DNA from: BQOK01 sp048388525
Lineage (GTDB): Bacteria > Bacillota > Clostridia > Oscillospirales > Ruminococcaceae
Assembly: GCF_048388525.1 (NCBI RefSeq)
Contig: NZ_DBGCTQ010000092.1
Coordinates: forward strand, 1-64,000
DNA length: 64,000 bases
Reading direction: 5' to 3'
Shown here: positions 1 to 7,871 of the stretch, in pieces
Layout: each line of letters opens with the position of its first letter
Position numbering within the stretch: the first letter of the stretch is position 1
The notes under the pieces: generated by a model
Told to the model about the DNA's origin: nothing
Database searches by the model: none
The model's input: the letters and a program-made list of their open reading frames with translations, nothing else
Translations under genes and position numbers: made by a program

Positions 1-1031
1 TGTGCCTGTTTACCGGCAAGGGCGCGGCCGCGGCCCTGACCAGCCTGGCGGGAACCCTGTGCCTGGGCGGCCCCCTGGCCGCCACGCTGGTGAGCGCGGT
101 GCCCGGCATGCTGATGCAGAAGAGCGCAGCCCGGGTGGGGGCGGTGATTCCCGGCTGGAGCGCCGTGGCCGAGCTGGGCCGCGCCAACATGGTGGTGGCC
201 GGCGCAAAGGACCTGTTCCCGGCCAAGAGCGTGCGGCTGCACGGTATTAAAACCTTTGACAAGCAGCGCATCGACCTGGCCATTCTGTACGCGGCTTCGG
301 TGCTGATCAAGGGCTGCGATACCCTGCGGGAAGTATTTCTCACCATCATCCAGGACCGCACCGATTTTTTGTACCCGGTGGAAAACCTGGAAAATCTGCC
401 GGGCTATGGGTTTACCGCCTGGGTGAACAACAACCGGGTGCTGGTGGGCAACCGCGCCATGATGCAAAAGCAGGGGGTCGAGATCCCCAGCCTGGATTAC
501 GAGCAGCGCTATACCAAGGGCAGCAAGGAGCCCATTTACCTTGCGGTGAGCGGCCGCCTGTTCGCCATGTTCCTGGTGAGCTACCGGGCGGACCCCCAGG
601 CGGCCGAGGTGCTGGACACCCTGCGGCGGCAGGGCGTTTCGGTGCTGGTGCACAGCGACGACTTCTCGCTGACCGGCGCGCTGGTGGCGGGGGTGTATGG
701 CCTGCCCGAGGACAGCGTGAAGGTTCTGACCGGCGCCGACCGCAAGGCACTGGATCCCGCGAGCGCCTACCTGCGCGAGAGCGAGGGCTGCATGACCCAC
801 CTGGGCACCTTCTCGTCTTTTGTGGGGGGGCTGACCGCCGCGGCGGGCGCCGCCTGGGGCGAGCGCGCCGCCAGCCTGGTGCAGGCGGCTGGGGTGGCGT
901 TCAGCTGCGCTTTGGCCCTGCTGCTGGCGTTTACCGGCGGTTTTGCACAGCTGGCGCTGCCGGCCCTGCTGCTGTATCAGGCGGCCTGGGGCGTGCTGGC
1001 GCTGGCCATGCCTCTGCTGAAAAAATATTAA
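1..1031 (+). CDS. P-type ATPase-like membrane protein, 3' part (5' end outside window)
   Basis: The reading frame is open from the first bases (first full codon at position 3) to TAA at 1029-1031. The part seen has the layout of a P-type cation ATPase: hydrophobic segment, then a nucleotide-domain-like stretch (GYGFTAWVNNNRVLVGN), a P-domain-like stretch (DPQAAEVLDTLRRQG) and C-terminal hydrophobic helices ending LLKKY. The hallmark motifs are degenerate. Where DKTGT is expected the sequence reads DLFPAKSV; the TGD motif is replaced by HSDDFSLTG; no GDGxND hinge is seen. It may therefore be a non-pumping relative or a divergent transporter with another role. The fold resemblance is by eye only. 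A hairpin terminator follows directly. Confidence 0.65.
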   Translation, partial: CLFTGKGAAAALTSLAGTLCLGGPLAATLVSAVPGMLMQKSAARVGAVIPGWSAVAELGRANMVVAGAKDLFPAKSVRLHGIKTFDKQRIDLAILYAASVLIKGCDTLREVFLTIIQDRTDFLYPVENLENLPGYGFTAWVNNNRVLVGNRAMMQKQGVEIPSLDYEQRYTKGSKEPIYLAVSGRLFAMFLVSYRADPQAAEVLDTLRRQGVSVLVHSDDFSLTGALVAGVYGLPEDSVKVLTGADRKALDPASAYLRESEGCMTHLGTFSSFVGGLTAAAGAAWGERAASLVQAAGVAFSCALALLLAFTGGFAQLALPALLLYQAAWGVLALAMPLLKKY

Positions 1032-1051
1032 AAGCGGCCGCGTGCCGCGCG

Positions 1052-1082
1052 GGCGGCCCCGATGTTCGGGGCCGCCTTTTTT
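1052..1082 (+). terminator. Intrinsic terminator after the P-type ATPase-like gene
   Basis: Nine-base-pair perfect GC stem (GGCGGCCCC/GGGGCCGCC) with a 7-nt loop, followed by six T residues. Confidence 0.9.
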
Positions 1083-1243
1083 GACGCCGGCACGGCAAAA
1101 AATGGCCGCAGGGGCGCCGGCTCAGCGCTGTTTGTGCAAACGGAGGAATGTCAATGGGCAATTTGTACAAAGCTGGACGGGGATTTTCTGTGAGGGCAAA
1201 GGGGAAATTTGATTGGACAGTTCTTTTAAAAAGCCCTCCTTTG

Positions 1244-1252
1244 TGGTAGTAT
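1244..1252 (+). promoter_or_regulatory. Possible extended -10 promoter of the EF-G paralogue
   Basis: TGG-TAGTAT has the extended -10 pattern about 70 nt ahead of the start codon. No convincing -35 lies 17 nt upstream, so this is tentative. Confidence 0.3.
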
Positions 1253-1322
1253 TTTTGTATAGGTTGCTGCCGCTGCGGCACAAGGGCAAAAACAAGCGGC
1301 AGAAGAGAGGTTGTTTACGATC

Positions 1323-3404
1323 ATGAATTACGCCAACACAGACATCCGCAACATATTGGTGGCCGGTCACGCCGGCTGCGGCAAAACCACCCTGGTGGAA
1401 GCGCTGCTCTATACCACCGGCGCCATGGAGCGCATGGGGCGTGTGGAAGATGGCAATACCACATGCGATTACGACCCCGAAGAGGCAAAGCGCCAGGCTT
1501 CGCTGAACCTGGCGGTGGCCCCGGTGGAGTATGCCGGGACCAAGCTGAATTTTTTGGACGTTCCCGGCCTGTTCGATTTTGAGCTGGGCGAATATGAGGG
1601 CATTCAGGCCGCCGGCAGCGTGCTGATCACGGTGTCGGCCCGGTCGGGTGTGACCGTTGGCGCCGAGAAGGCGTACCATCTGGCCGAGAAAAAAGGCCGC
1701 AGCCGGGTGGTCTTTGTGAGCAAGATGGATCTGGAAAACGCGAACTTTTACAAGATCCTGGAAGAGCTTAAGAGCAAGTTCGGCCCGTCGGTCTGTCCCT
1801 GCGTGGTGCCCTTCCGCACGCCGGACGGCACGGTGCTGTACATCAACCTGTTCAGCCAGAAGGCCTTTAAGTATGAGGGCGGCAAGCAGGTGCAGGTGGC
1901 CATGCCGGACATGGCCCACCGGCTGGACGGCCTGGTGGAGGCCATGAGCGAGGCGGTGGCCGAGACCGACGACGCGCTGATGGAGAAGTTTTTCTCGGGC
2001 GAGCCCTTTACCACCGAGGAGATCGTGCAGGGGCTGGCCAAGGGCTGCAAGAGCGGCATGATCACCCCGGTGTTCTGCGGCAGCGCCGTGAACCTGCAGG
2101 CGCTGGATATGCTGCTGTATAACCTGAAAGTGCTGCTGCCGAGCCCTGCCGAGGTGACGCCCCCGGTGGCCCGCACAAAAGAGGGCACCGAGGTGGAGCT
2201 GGCCTGCGACCCGGCGGCCCCGGCGGCGGCCTATGTGTTCCGCACGGTGGCCGACCCGTTTGTTGGCAAGCTGAGCTACGTGAAGGTGTTCAGCGGCACC
2301 CTGAAGGCGGACACCGCCCTGGTGAATGCCCGCACGGGCGAGACCGAGCGCTTTGGCAAGCTGCTGGCGCTGCGCGGCAAGCGCCAGACCGACGCAGGCA
2401 GCATTGGCGCGGGCGACATTGGCGCGGTGACCAAGCTGCCCGCCGCCCAGACCGGCGATACCCTGTGCGACCCCGCCCGGGTGGCCGCGCTGCCGGCCGC
2501 CGCTTTCCCGAACCCCACCCTGGCCATGGCGCTGCGGGTGGTGAAAAAGGGAGACGAGGGTAAGATCGGCGCGGCGCTGGCCCGCCTGATGGAAGAGGAC
2601 CGTACCCTGAGCTACCGGGTGGACCCCGAGACCGCGCAGCAGATCATCAGCGGCCTGGGCGAACAGCACCTGGACGTGGTGGTAGCCAAGCTCAAGGCGA
2701 AGTTCGGCGTGGAGGTGGAGCTGAGCGCCCCCCGTGTGGCTTACCGCGAGTCGGTGCGTAAAAAGTGCAAGGCGCAGGGCCGCCACAAAAAACAGACCGG
2801 CGGCCATGGCCAGTTCGGCGATGTGTGGATCGAGTTCGAGCCCTGCGACAGCGAGGAACTGGTATTTGAGGAAAAGGTGTTCGGTGGCAGCGTGCCCCGG
2901 AACTACTTCCCGGCGGTGGAAAAAGGCCTGCGGCAGGCCGCGCAGCACGGGGTGCTGGCCGGTTATCCGGTGGTGGGCCTGAAAGCCACCCTGCTGGACG
3001 GCAGCTATCACCCGGTGGATTCCAGCGAGATGGCGTTTGTGATGGCTGCCAAGATCGCCTACAAGGCGGCCCTGCCCGAGGCGGGCCCGGTGCTGCTGGA
3101 GCCTTTCGGCACCCTGAAAGCCCACGTTCCCGGCGACAACACCGGCGATATTATGGGCGATGTGACCAAGCGGCGCGGCCGCGTGCTGGGCATGAGCCCG
3201 GACGAGGACGGCCAGCAGGTGGTGGAGGCCGAGGTCCCCATGGCCGAAATGCAGGACTTCACCACCTTTATGCGGCAGCTCACCCAAGGCCGCGGGCATT
3301 TTACCCTGGAATTCGTGCGCTACGAGCCCCTGCCCGCCAACCTGGAGGGCAAGGTGATCGAGGAAGCAAAGAAACTGGGCAATGGCGCGGAGGAGGAGGA
3401 ATAA
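1323..3404 (+). CDS. Elongation factor G-like GTPase (EF-G paralogue)
   Basis: 693-residue EF-G-type translational GTPase with the full five-domain length of the family. The P-loop GHAGCGKTT lies near residue 15; G3 reads DVPGLFDF and G4 reads SKMD. In true EF-G, G3 is DTPGHVDF, with the GTPase-activating histidine, and G4 is NKMD; here the histidine is leucine and the Asn is Ser. The switch I ERGITI motif is also lost (EAKRQASL). These changes mark a paralogue, not the housekeeping FusA, which normally sits with rpsL/rpsG. I chose ATG 1323 because the purine-rich SD (AGAGAGG, 1304-1310) directly abuts an in-frame TTG at 1311, which would leave no spacer. Role in translation or ribosome rescue is unknown. 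Confidence 0.85.
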   Translation: MNYANTDIRNILVAGHAGCGKTTLVEALLYTTGAMERMGRVEDGNTTCDYDPEEAKRQASLNLAVAPVEYAGTKLNFLDVPGLFDFELGEYEGIQAAGSVLITVSARSGVTVGAEKAYHLAEKKGRSRVVFVSKMDLENANFYKILEELKSKFGPSVCPCVVPFRTPDGTVLYINLFSQKAFKYEGGKQVQVAMPDMAHRLDGLVEAMSEAVAETDDALMEKFFSGEPFTTEEIVQGLAKGCKSGMITPVFCGSAVNLQALDMLLYNLKVLLPSPAEVTPPVARTKEGTEVELACDPAAPAAAYVFRTVADPFVGKLSYVKVFSGTLKADTALVNARTGETERFGKLLALRGKRQTDAGSIGAGDIGAVTKLPAAQTGDTLCDPARVAALPAAAFPNPTLAMALRVVKKGDEGKIGAALARLMEEDRTLSYRVDPETAQQIISGLGEQHLDVVVAKLKAKFGVEVELSAPRVAYRESVRKKCKAQGRHKKQTGGHGQFGDVWIEFEPCDSEELVFEEKVFGGSVPRNYFPAVEKGLRQAAQHGVLAGYPVVGLKATLLDGSYHPVDSSEMAFVMAAKIAYKAALPEAGPVLLEPFGTLKAHVPGDNTGDIMGDVTKRRGRVLGMSPDEDGQQVVEAEVPMAEMQDFTTFMRQLTQGRGHFTLEFVRYEPLPANLEGKVIEEAKKLGNGAEEEE

Positions 3405-3444
3405 AAGAACCCCCCGCGGCATAAACTGAATTAACGCAGGCGGA

Positions 3445-3487
3445 CCCACAGGCAGGGCACGGCGCCCCGCCTGTGGGCCCAAATTTT
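3445..3487 (+). terminator. Terminator-like hairpin after the EF-G paralogue
   Basis: CCCACAGGC pairs perfectly with GCCTGTGGG across a 15-nt loop, followed by a weak AAATTTT tract. The rest of the 3405-3660 gap holds the greA promoter and leader. Confidence 0.55.
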
Positions 3488-3548
3488 GGGCGGGTGCCAA
3501 AAAAAGCGGTGCTCTTTTGGCGAATCAGCCGAAAAAACGGCGCTTATA

Positions 3549-3577
3549 TTGACAAGCAAAGTGGAATCCGATATACT
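3549..3577 (+). promoter_or_regulatory. Sigma-A promoter of greA
   Basis: TTGACA (3549-3554), 17-nt spacer, TATACT (3572-3577). The transcript would carry a leader of about 80 nt that includes an alternating GC tract at 3614-3630. Confidence 0.85.
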
Positions 3578-3660
3578 ATCGAAATTAAGTGGATGACCCA
3601 CACATGGTTCCAAGCGCGCGCGTGCGCGCGTATTATTATATTGGGGAGAATTGCAGTATC

Positions 3661-4146
3661 ATGAGCAACAAAGAAGTCGTCATGACCCGCGCGGGCCTCA
3701 AGGCCCTGGAGGACGAACTGGAAGAACTCAAGACCGTCCGCCGCAAGGATGTGGCGGAAAAAATAAAGGTGGCCCGCGGCTTTGGCGACCTGTCGGAAAA
3801 CAGCGAGTACGACGAGGCCAAGAACGAGCAGGGCTTTATCGAGAGCCGTATCGTGCAGCTGGAGGCCACCCTGAAGCACGCCCGCGTGATCGACGACGAC
3901 GATCTGGACCTGAGCGTGGTTTCGGTGGGCACCCATATAAAGATTGTGGACGAGGACGGCGAAGCCGAGGAATACGATATGACCGGATCCACCGAGGCAG
4001 ACCCCCTGAACGGCAAGATCAGCGACGAAAGCCCGGTGGGCGCCGCGCTGATCGGCAAAAAGGTGGGCGAAACGGCTGAGGTGGTGCTGCCCAACGGCGG
4101 GACGGTTCAGTACAAAATCCTGGAGATCGGCCGCGCGGCGCTGTAA
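3661..4146 (+). CDS. greA: Transcription elongation factor GreA
   Basis: 161 residues, the family's normal length. GreA binds the secondary channel of RNA polymerase and stimulates cleavage of backtracked RNA. The N-terminal coiled coil (about residues 1-77) is clear, with the acidic tip region DLSENSEYDEAK that carries the catalytic-loop acidic residues, followed by the FKBP-like C-terminal domain. The ATG at 3661 is preceded by GGGGAG at 3643-3648. It lies between an EF-G paralogue and lysS; greA-lysS adjacency is common in Firmicutes. It has its own strong promoter, and a hairpin lies downstream. Confidence 0.97.
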   Translation: MSNKEVVMTRAGLKALEDELEELKTVRRKDVAEKIKVARGFGDLSENSEYDEAKNEQGFIESRIVQLEATLKHARVIDDDDLDLSVVSVGTHIKIVDEDGEAEEYDMTGSTEADPLNGKISDESPVGAALIGKKVGETAEVVLPNGGTVQYKILEIGRAAL

Positions 4147-4184
4147 AAACGCTGTAAAACGGCGTAAATACGAAGTTTTCATGC

Positions 4185-4212
4185 AAAAACAGGTGCCATG
4201 GCACCTGTTTTT
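4185..4212 (+). terminator. Palindromic terminator after greA
   Basis: AAAAACAGGTGCC and GGCACCTGTTTTT form a near-continuous palindrome ending in a T tract. It overlaps the upstream part of the lysS promoter. Confidence 0.8.
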
Positions 4213-4213
4213 G

Positions 4214-4222
4214 TGCTATAAT
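4214..4222 (+). promoter_or_regulatory. Extended -10 promoter of lysS
   Basis: TGCTATAAT is a perfect extended -10 element about 74 nt before the lysS ATG. The expected -35 position falls in the terminator palindrome and reads TGCCAT, so the extended -10 probably carries promoter strength. Confidence 0.7.
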
Positions 4223-4295
4223 AGCAAGGCGTAAGCCGCCCCGGCGGCTGGAACAGAAAATCGGCGCCCCGGTGGGCGCGCGGGAGGATAAAACG

Positions 4296-5831
4296 ATGGA
4301 GCCAAATGAAGTGAAGAACAAGGCGGCCGAAGTGGCTGAGGAGCTCACCGAAAAGGCCTATAACGAGCTGGTGACCGTGCGCCGTGACAAGCTCAAATGT
4401 TTGCAGGAAGCGGGGTGCGACCCTTTCCAGCGCACAAAATACCCCCAGGATTCCTATGCGGCCGACATTAAGGCAGAGTTTGCGCACCTGGAGCCGGAGC
4501 AGGAAACCGGCAAGGCCGTGTGCCTGGCGGGCCGCATGATGAGCAAGCGGGTGATGGGCAAGGCCAGCTTTGCCGACCTGCGCGACCACTCGGGCGATAT
4601 CCAGCTGTATGTGCGCCGGGACGTGGTGGGCGAGGAGGAGTACGCCGCCTTTAAAAAGTGCGATATCGGCGACGTGATCGGCGTGAAGGGCGAGGTGTTC
4701 CGCACCAAGATGGGCGAGATCAGCGTGCGGTGCACCGAGGTGCTGCTGCTGGCCAAGAGCCTTTTGCCCCTGCCCGAGAAATTTCACGGCCTGAAGGACC
4801 AGGAGATGCGCTACCGCCAGCGGTATGTGGACCTGATCGTGAACCCCGAGGTGAAAGACACCTTTGTGCGGCGCAGCCAGATTTTGCGGGAGATCCGCGA
4901 CTACCTGGACGGCAGAGGCTTTTTGGAGGTGGACACCCCCATCCTGCTGCCGCTGGAGATCGGGGCCGCGGCCCGGCCCTTTGTGACCCACCACAACACC
5001 CTGGATATTGATATGTACCTGCGGGTGGAGACCGAGCTGGCCCTGAAGCGCCTGATCGTGGGCGGCTTTGACCGGGTATACGAGGTGGGGCGCATTTTCC
5101 GCAACGAGGGCATGGATACCCGCCACAACCCCGAGTTCACCAGCATCGAGCTGTATCAGGCCTATACGGATTATAAGGGGATCATGGACCTGGTGGAGGA
5201 TCTGTACAAGCACCTGGCACAGACCGTGTGCGGCAGCCTGGTGATCCCTTACCAGGGCAAGCAGATCGATATGGGCCATTGGGAGCGGCTGACCATGGCG
5301 GAGGCCGTGAAAAAGTACGCCGGGGTGGACTATTATGCCTGGGAAAGCGACGAGGCCGCCCGCGCCGCCGCCAAAGAACACCATGTGGAGGTGCCGGCCG
5401 GCGCCACCAGAGGCGCGGTGCTGGTGGAATTCTTCGACGCCTATGTGGAGGAGCATCTGATCCAGCCCACCTTTATTTACGACTACCCGGTGGAGAACAG
5501 CCCCCTTGCCAAGCGCAAGGCGGACGACCCGGCTTTTACCGAGCGGTTTGAGTATTTCATCAACGCCACCGAGTTCGGCAACGCCTTCAGCGAGCTGAAC
5601 GATCCCATCGACCAGAAGGAGCGGTTCGAGCGGCAGGTGGCGGCCCGCAAGGCCGCGAACCCCGCCGACACCTGCCAGGTGGACTACGATTATGTGAACG
5701 CGCTGGAATACGGCCTGCCCCCCACGGGCGGCCTGGGCTTTGGCGTGGACCGGCTGATCATGCTGCTCACCGACTCGGCCTCGATCCGGGACGTGCTGCT
5801 GTTCCCCACGATGAAACCGCTGGACAAGTAA
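4296..5831 (+). CDS. lysS: Lysine--tRNA ligase, class II
   Basis: 511 residues. It charges tRNA-Lys with lysine using ATP. After a short charged N-terminal extension comes the OB-fold anticodon-binding domain (roughly residues 60-170). The class II catalytic core follows, with motif 1 (ILREIRDYLDGRGFLEVDTP), motif 2 around the FRNEGMDTRHNPEF signature, and motif 3 (GFGVDRLIMLLT). ATG 4296 is chosen over an in-frame GTG at 4272 because GGGAGG (4282-4287) sits 8 nt upstream. No clear terminator follows; the AT-rich scar begins after the stop. Confidence 0.97.
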   Translation: MEPNEVKNKAAEVAEELTEKAYNELVTVRRDKLKCLQEAGCDPFQRTKYPQDSYAADIKAEFAHLEPEQETGKAVCLAGRMMSKRVMGKASFADLRDHSGDIQLYVRRDVVGEEEYAAFKKCDIGDVIGVKGEVFRTKMGEISVRCTEVLLLAKSLLPLPEKFHGLKDQEMRYRQRYVDLIVNPEVKDTFVRRSQILREIRDYLDGRGFLEVDTPILLPLEIGAAARPFVTHHNTLDIDMYLRVETELALKRLIVGGFDRVYEVGRIFRNEGMDTRHNPEFTSIELYQAYTDYKGIMDLVEDLYKHLAQTVCGSLVIPYQGKQIDMGHWERLTMAEAVKKYAGVDYYAWESDEAARAAAKEHHVEVPAGATRGAVLVEFFDAYVEEHLIQPTFIYDYPVENSPLAKRKADDPAFTERFEYFINATEFGNAFSELNDPIDQKERFERQVAARKAANPADTCQVDYDYVNALEYGLPPTGGLGFGVDRLIMLLTDSASIRDVLLFPTMKPLDK

Positions 5832-6251
5832 ACACCCCAAAAAGCACAATATGTAGCGGTTGTGGAACAAGACGGGGCTGAATATGGGATTCACCCGCTG
5901 CAACTACAACTTTTACTACAACTTTTGCGCCGAACCCTGCGAAACAGGACGGCTGGGTACGAAGGGCTGGCCCGACAAGGATCTGTCGTGGTCAGCCCTT
6001 TGACTATTTACGGTCCTGCTTATTTACAGCAGCTTGAATTGCCCGCTGATGTTTTTGACCTTGCTCTGCATAGTTTCTTCTCTGAACTGAACCGGAAGGG
6101 TTTGTGAAAACATGGATGTTTACGCATGGTACAGCAACGATTGTTTCTACGAACACAACGAACATTGCACCCGAAGAAATAAGGTAGTTACTTATAGAAG
6201 CATGTGCCGGTTTCAAATTATATCACAATGAAAACAAGGGAGGTTCGGCAC
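5832..6251. other. Gap after lysS, start of the AT-rich scar
   Basis: No convincing full-length gene. It contains a 39-codon frame (5884-6003) rich in Tyr, Asn, Phe and Cys because of a tandem ACTACAACTTTT, and a hairpin (AAGGGCTG at 5962-5969 with CAGCCCTT at 5993-6000, plus an inner CGACA/TGTCG stem). An overlapping 81-codon frame (5862-6107) shows no recognised domain. Confidence 0.4.
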
Positions 6252-6536
6252 ATGAAACATAAGAATATGTGCTACGATAACCGCTATAAATACAAACTGA
6301 ATATGCTTGAACCGGGGCTTATCATGATGAAACTCATGGGAATAGTATTTGTAACTGGTATTCTATTTTGGGCGGCAGGGTGGCATTGGCTTTCTTCAAT
6401 TGCTTTGTTTTTGGCAGGAGCCGTATTTGCTGTTTTGCTAATCTTGTTAGCCATTGAAGCACATCAGGACAAGGTGTTGAATGATATTGCTATGCGGGAA
6501 AATAATGAATGGGAGAAAAAATATGGAAGCGGTTAA
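6252..6536 (+). CDS. Small two-TM membrane protein, function unknown
   Basis: 94 residues. Charged, Tyr/Lys-rich N-terminus, then two close hydrophobic helices (about residues 28-45 and 48-70), then a charged tail ending KKYGSG. ATG 6252 has GGGAGG at 6238-6243. The base composition is far more AT-rich than the flanking housekeeping genes, which suggests transfer. Its 3' end overlaps the next reading frame by 14 nt, so the pair were probably cotranscribed with the now truncated acyltransferase. I do not recognise the family. Confidence 0.6.
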   Translation: MKHKNMCYDNRYKYKLNMLEPGLIMMKLMGIVFVTGILFWAAGWHWLSSIALFLAGAVFAVLLILLAIEAHQDKVLNDIAMRENNEWEKKYGSG

Positions 6537-6759
6537 AAATTATATGTATACAGAACGTGCGCATTTTATGTGCCCTAATATGCACTTTGGAATTATGGCA
6601 AAAATAGAAAGTAATTATGATGAAGGGCAGCTCAGACAAAGCATAGACACCCTTCAAAAAGCGCACCCGTTTCTGCAAAGTTTAATTGCTGAGGAAACGG
6701 ACACTGGCAGATTTTATTATCAGAGACAAGATTGTTTGAATATTCCTGTAAATATCTGA
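6523..6759 (+). pseudogene. Truncated condensation/acetyltransferase-family protein, N-terminal fragment
   Basis: 78 residues. The N-terminus (ERAHFMCPNMHFGIMAKI, then DEGQLRQSIDTLQKAHPFL) resembles the opening strand-helix of condensation-domain or CoA-dependent acyltransferase proteins, which normally run to about 400 residues and carry HHxxxDG further on. Here the frame stops at TGA 6757-6759, before the catalytic motif. ATG 6523 has GGGAG 7 nt upstream. Family assignment rests on the N-terminal pattern only. Confidence 0.55.
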
Positions 6760-6795
6760 ATAGATTTTTGATTATCTCTTTATTTCTTTTTAAAT

Positions 6796-6829
6796 GCCGG
6801 GAAAGCCCGTAACCCCGGGCTTTCCCGGC
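6796..6829. other. 14-bp perfect hairpin without T tract
   Basis: GCCGGGAAAGCCCG (6796-6809) pairs perfectly with CGGGCTTTCCCGGC (6816-6829) across a 6-nt loop. Neither side has a U run in the transcribed sense, so it is not a standard terminator. It separates the plus-strand fragments from the minus-strand integrase fragment. Confidence 0.6.
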
Positions 6830-6899
6830 TTACTGTGTATTGGAAGAACCTCACATATACCCCCATAACCGCTTATGTCTTTGCTCTGAAAAGTAGTAG

Positions 6900-6931
6900 A
6901 TTGAGTAGTAAAATACAATCTTACTACTATG
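6900..6931 (-). other. Inverted repeat beyond the integrase fragment
   Basis: AGTAGTAA and TTACTACT flank a 9-nt loop directly after the integrase stop, with another copy of TAGTAG next to it. It could be a terminator-like hairpin or the remnant of an attachment site; nothing decides between them. Confidence 0.35.
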
Positions 6932-7436
6932 CCGCAATGTTCATTCCAGTGTCCAGGCGGTCCATTTCTGCCTTGGCCGAATCGAAATTGGCGTGGGCAT
7001 AATAGTTGAGCGTCATGACGATGTTTGCGTGGCCCATGATGTATTGCAATGCCTTGGGGTTCATGCCTGCATTGGCCTTCTTCGTGCAGAATGTATGCCT
7101 CATGGTGTGAGGGGTCATTACCTTTGGCAGAGGTGCCTCATGGCACTTGTTGTGCTTTTTCAACAGGCACTTGAACATGGCATCGTAGTTTGCCGCCGTT
7201 TTTGGCAGGCCGTCCCGGTTCAGGAACAGGAAATGCGCATATCCATCAATGATGATAGGTTTGGCACCCTTGCGGTTCTTCAGGACACGCTTGAACGCTT
7301 CGCTGGCGGCTGCGGTCATTGGTATCTGCCTGATGCCGCTTTCCGTCTTGGGTGTCTCAATGTAGAAACCGTCCTCTGCGCTCCGTAAAAGCTGATGATC
7401 TACTTTGACATAGCTTTTTTCAAAATCAAACCTTTG
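6927..7436 (-). pseudogene. Tyrosine recombinase (phage/Tn916-type integrase), C-terminal fragment
   Basis: The catalytic C-terminal half is preserved: VDHQLLRSAEDGFYIETPK and TESGIRQIPMT lead to TPHTMRHTFCT (the H-x-x-R box) and the final GHANIVMTLNYYAH with the nucleophilic Tyr. The frame continues upstream of the first ATG (7319) without a stop, but integrase homology fades near position 7430, where the sequence passes into a truncated serine hydrolase. The N-terminal SAM-like DNA-binding domain is absent, so the protein cannot be a complete integrase. AGTAGTAA/TTACTACT inverted repeats lie just downstream, a usual place for an attachment site. Confidence 0.85.
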
Positions 7437-7788
7437 TCCATGGCTCCGACCTGTATTTATACGGCGCGGTCATGGTCAGCAGGTGCCTGATTGTCACCTG
7501 CTGTATGGTCTTTTCTCCCCGTTTTATAGTGTAGTCCGGGAAAAAGTCCAGTACTGACTGATCGATACTTTTTATGAAACCTTTGTCAAGCGCAATCCCA
7601 AGCAGCAGAGAAACAACGCTTTTTGTTGCCGACATGACGTGTACGGTATCAGTCGTTTTGTGATCATGCCATGTGTCATTGATGAGCGTAACGCCGTTTT
7701 TCAGCGCGGTGATCTGGCAGATGTTGTCTTGTGTCGTGGAAATAAAGTTATGAAATTCTTTATCACTCATATTCTTACTCGCTTTCAT
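7426..7788 (-). pseudogene. Serine hydrolase (beta-lactamase superfamily), truncated after the N-terminal third
   Basis: Starts at ATG 7788 (or 7770). The pattern ICQITALKNGVTLINDTWH, then VMSATKSVVSLLLGIALD with the S-x-x-K nucleophile motif, then VTIRHLLTMTAPYK, is typical of class C-like serine hydrolases. These are about 300 residues or more with a later Tyr-x-Asn motif. Here the frame ends after SEPWTKV with TGA, at the point where integrase-like sequence begins in another frame. The gene was therefore cut by recombination. Transcription is minus strand like its neighbours. Confidence 0.75.
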
Positions 7789-7800
7789 GTGCTTATTTTC

Positions 7801-7842
7801 TGGTACGCATTTTCCGCCAAAGGCGCCCTTGTCCAATAAGGC
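7801..7842. repeat. 42-bp imperfect direct repeat, copy A
   Basis: Ungapped alignment with copy B at 8433-8474 gives 33 of 42 identical bases by hand count, including TTTTCCGCC and a shared AAGGC end. It lies upstream of the serine hydrolase fragment. Confidence 0.6.
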
Positions 7843-7871
7843 GCAGCAATACCAGCCCTACAAATCTGGAT

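Noticed and set aside
1122..3500. Long minus-strand open frame (792 codons) opposite the EF-G paralogue
   Set aside because: High GC codon bias makes stop codons rare on the opposite strand; no SD, and composition (Gln, His, Ala, Gly) is that of a shadow frame.
5884..6003. 39-codon Tyr/Asn/Phe/Cys-rich peptide after lysS
   Set aside because: Its odd composition comes from a tandem 12-bp repeat and there is no good SD; a modified peptide gene would need maturation enzymes, none of which is nearby.
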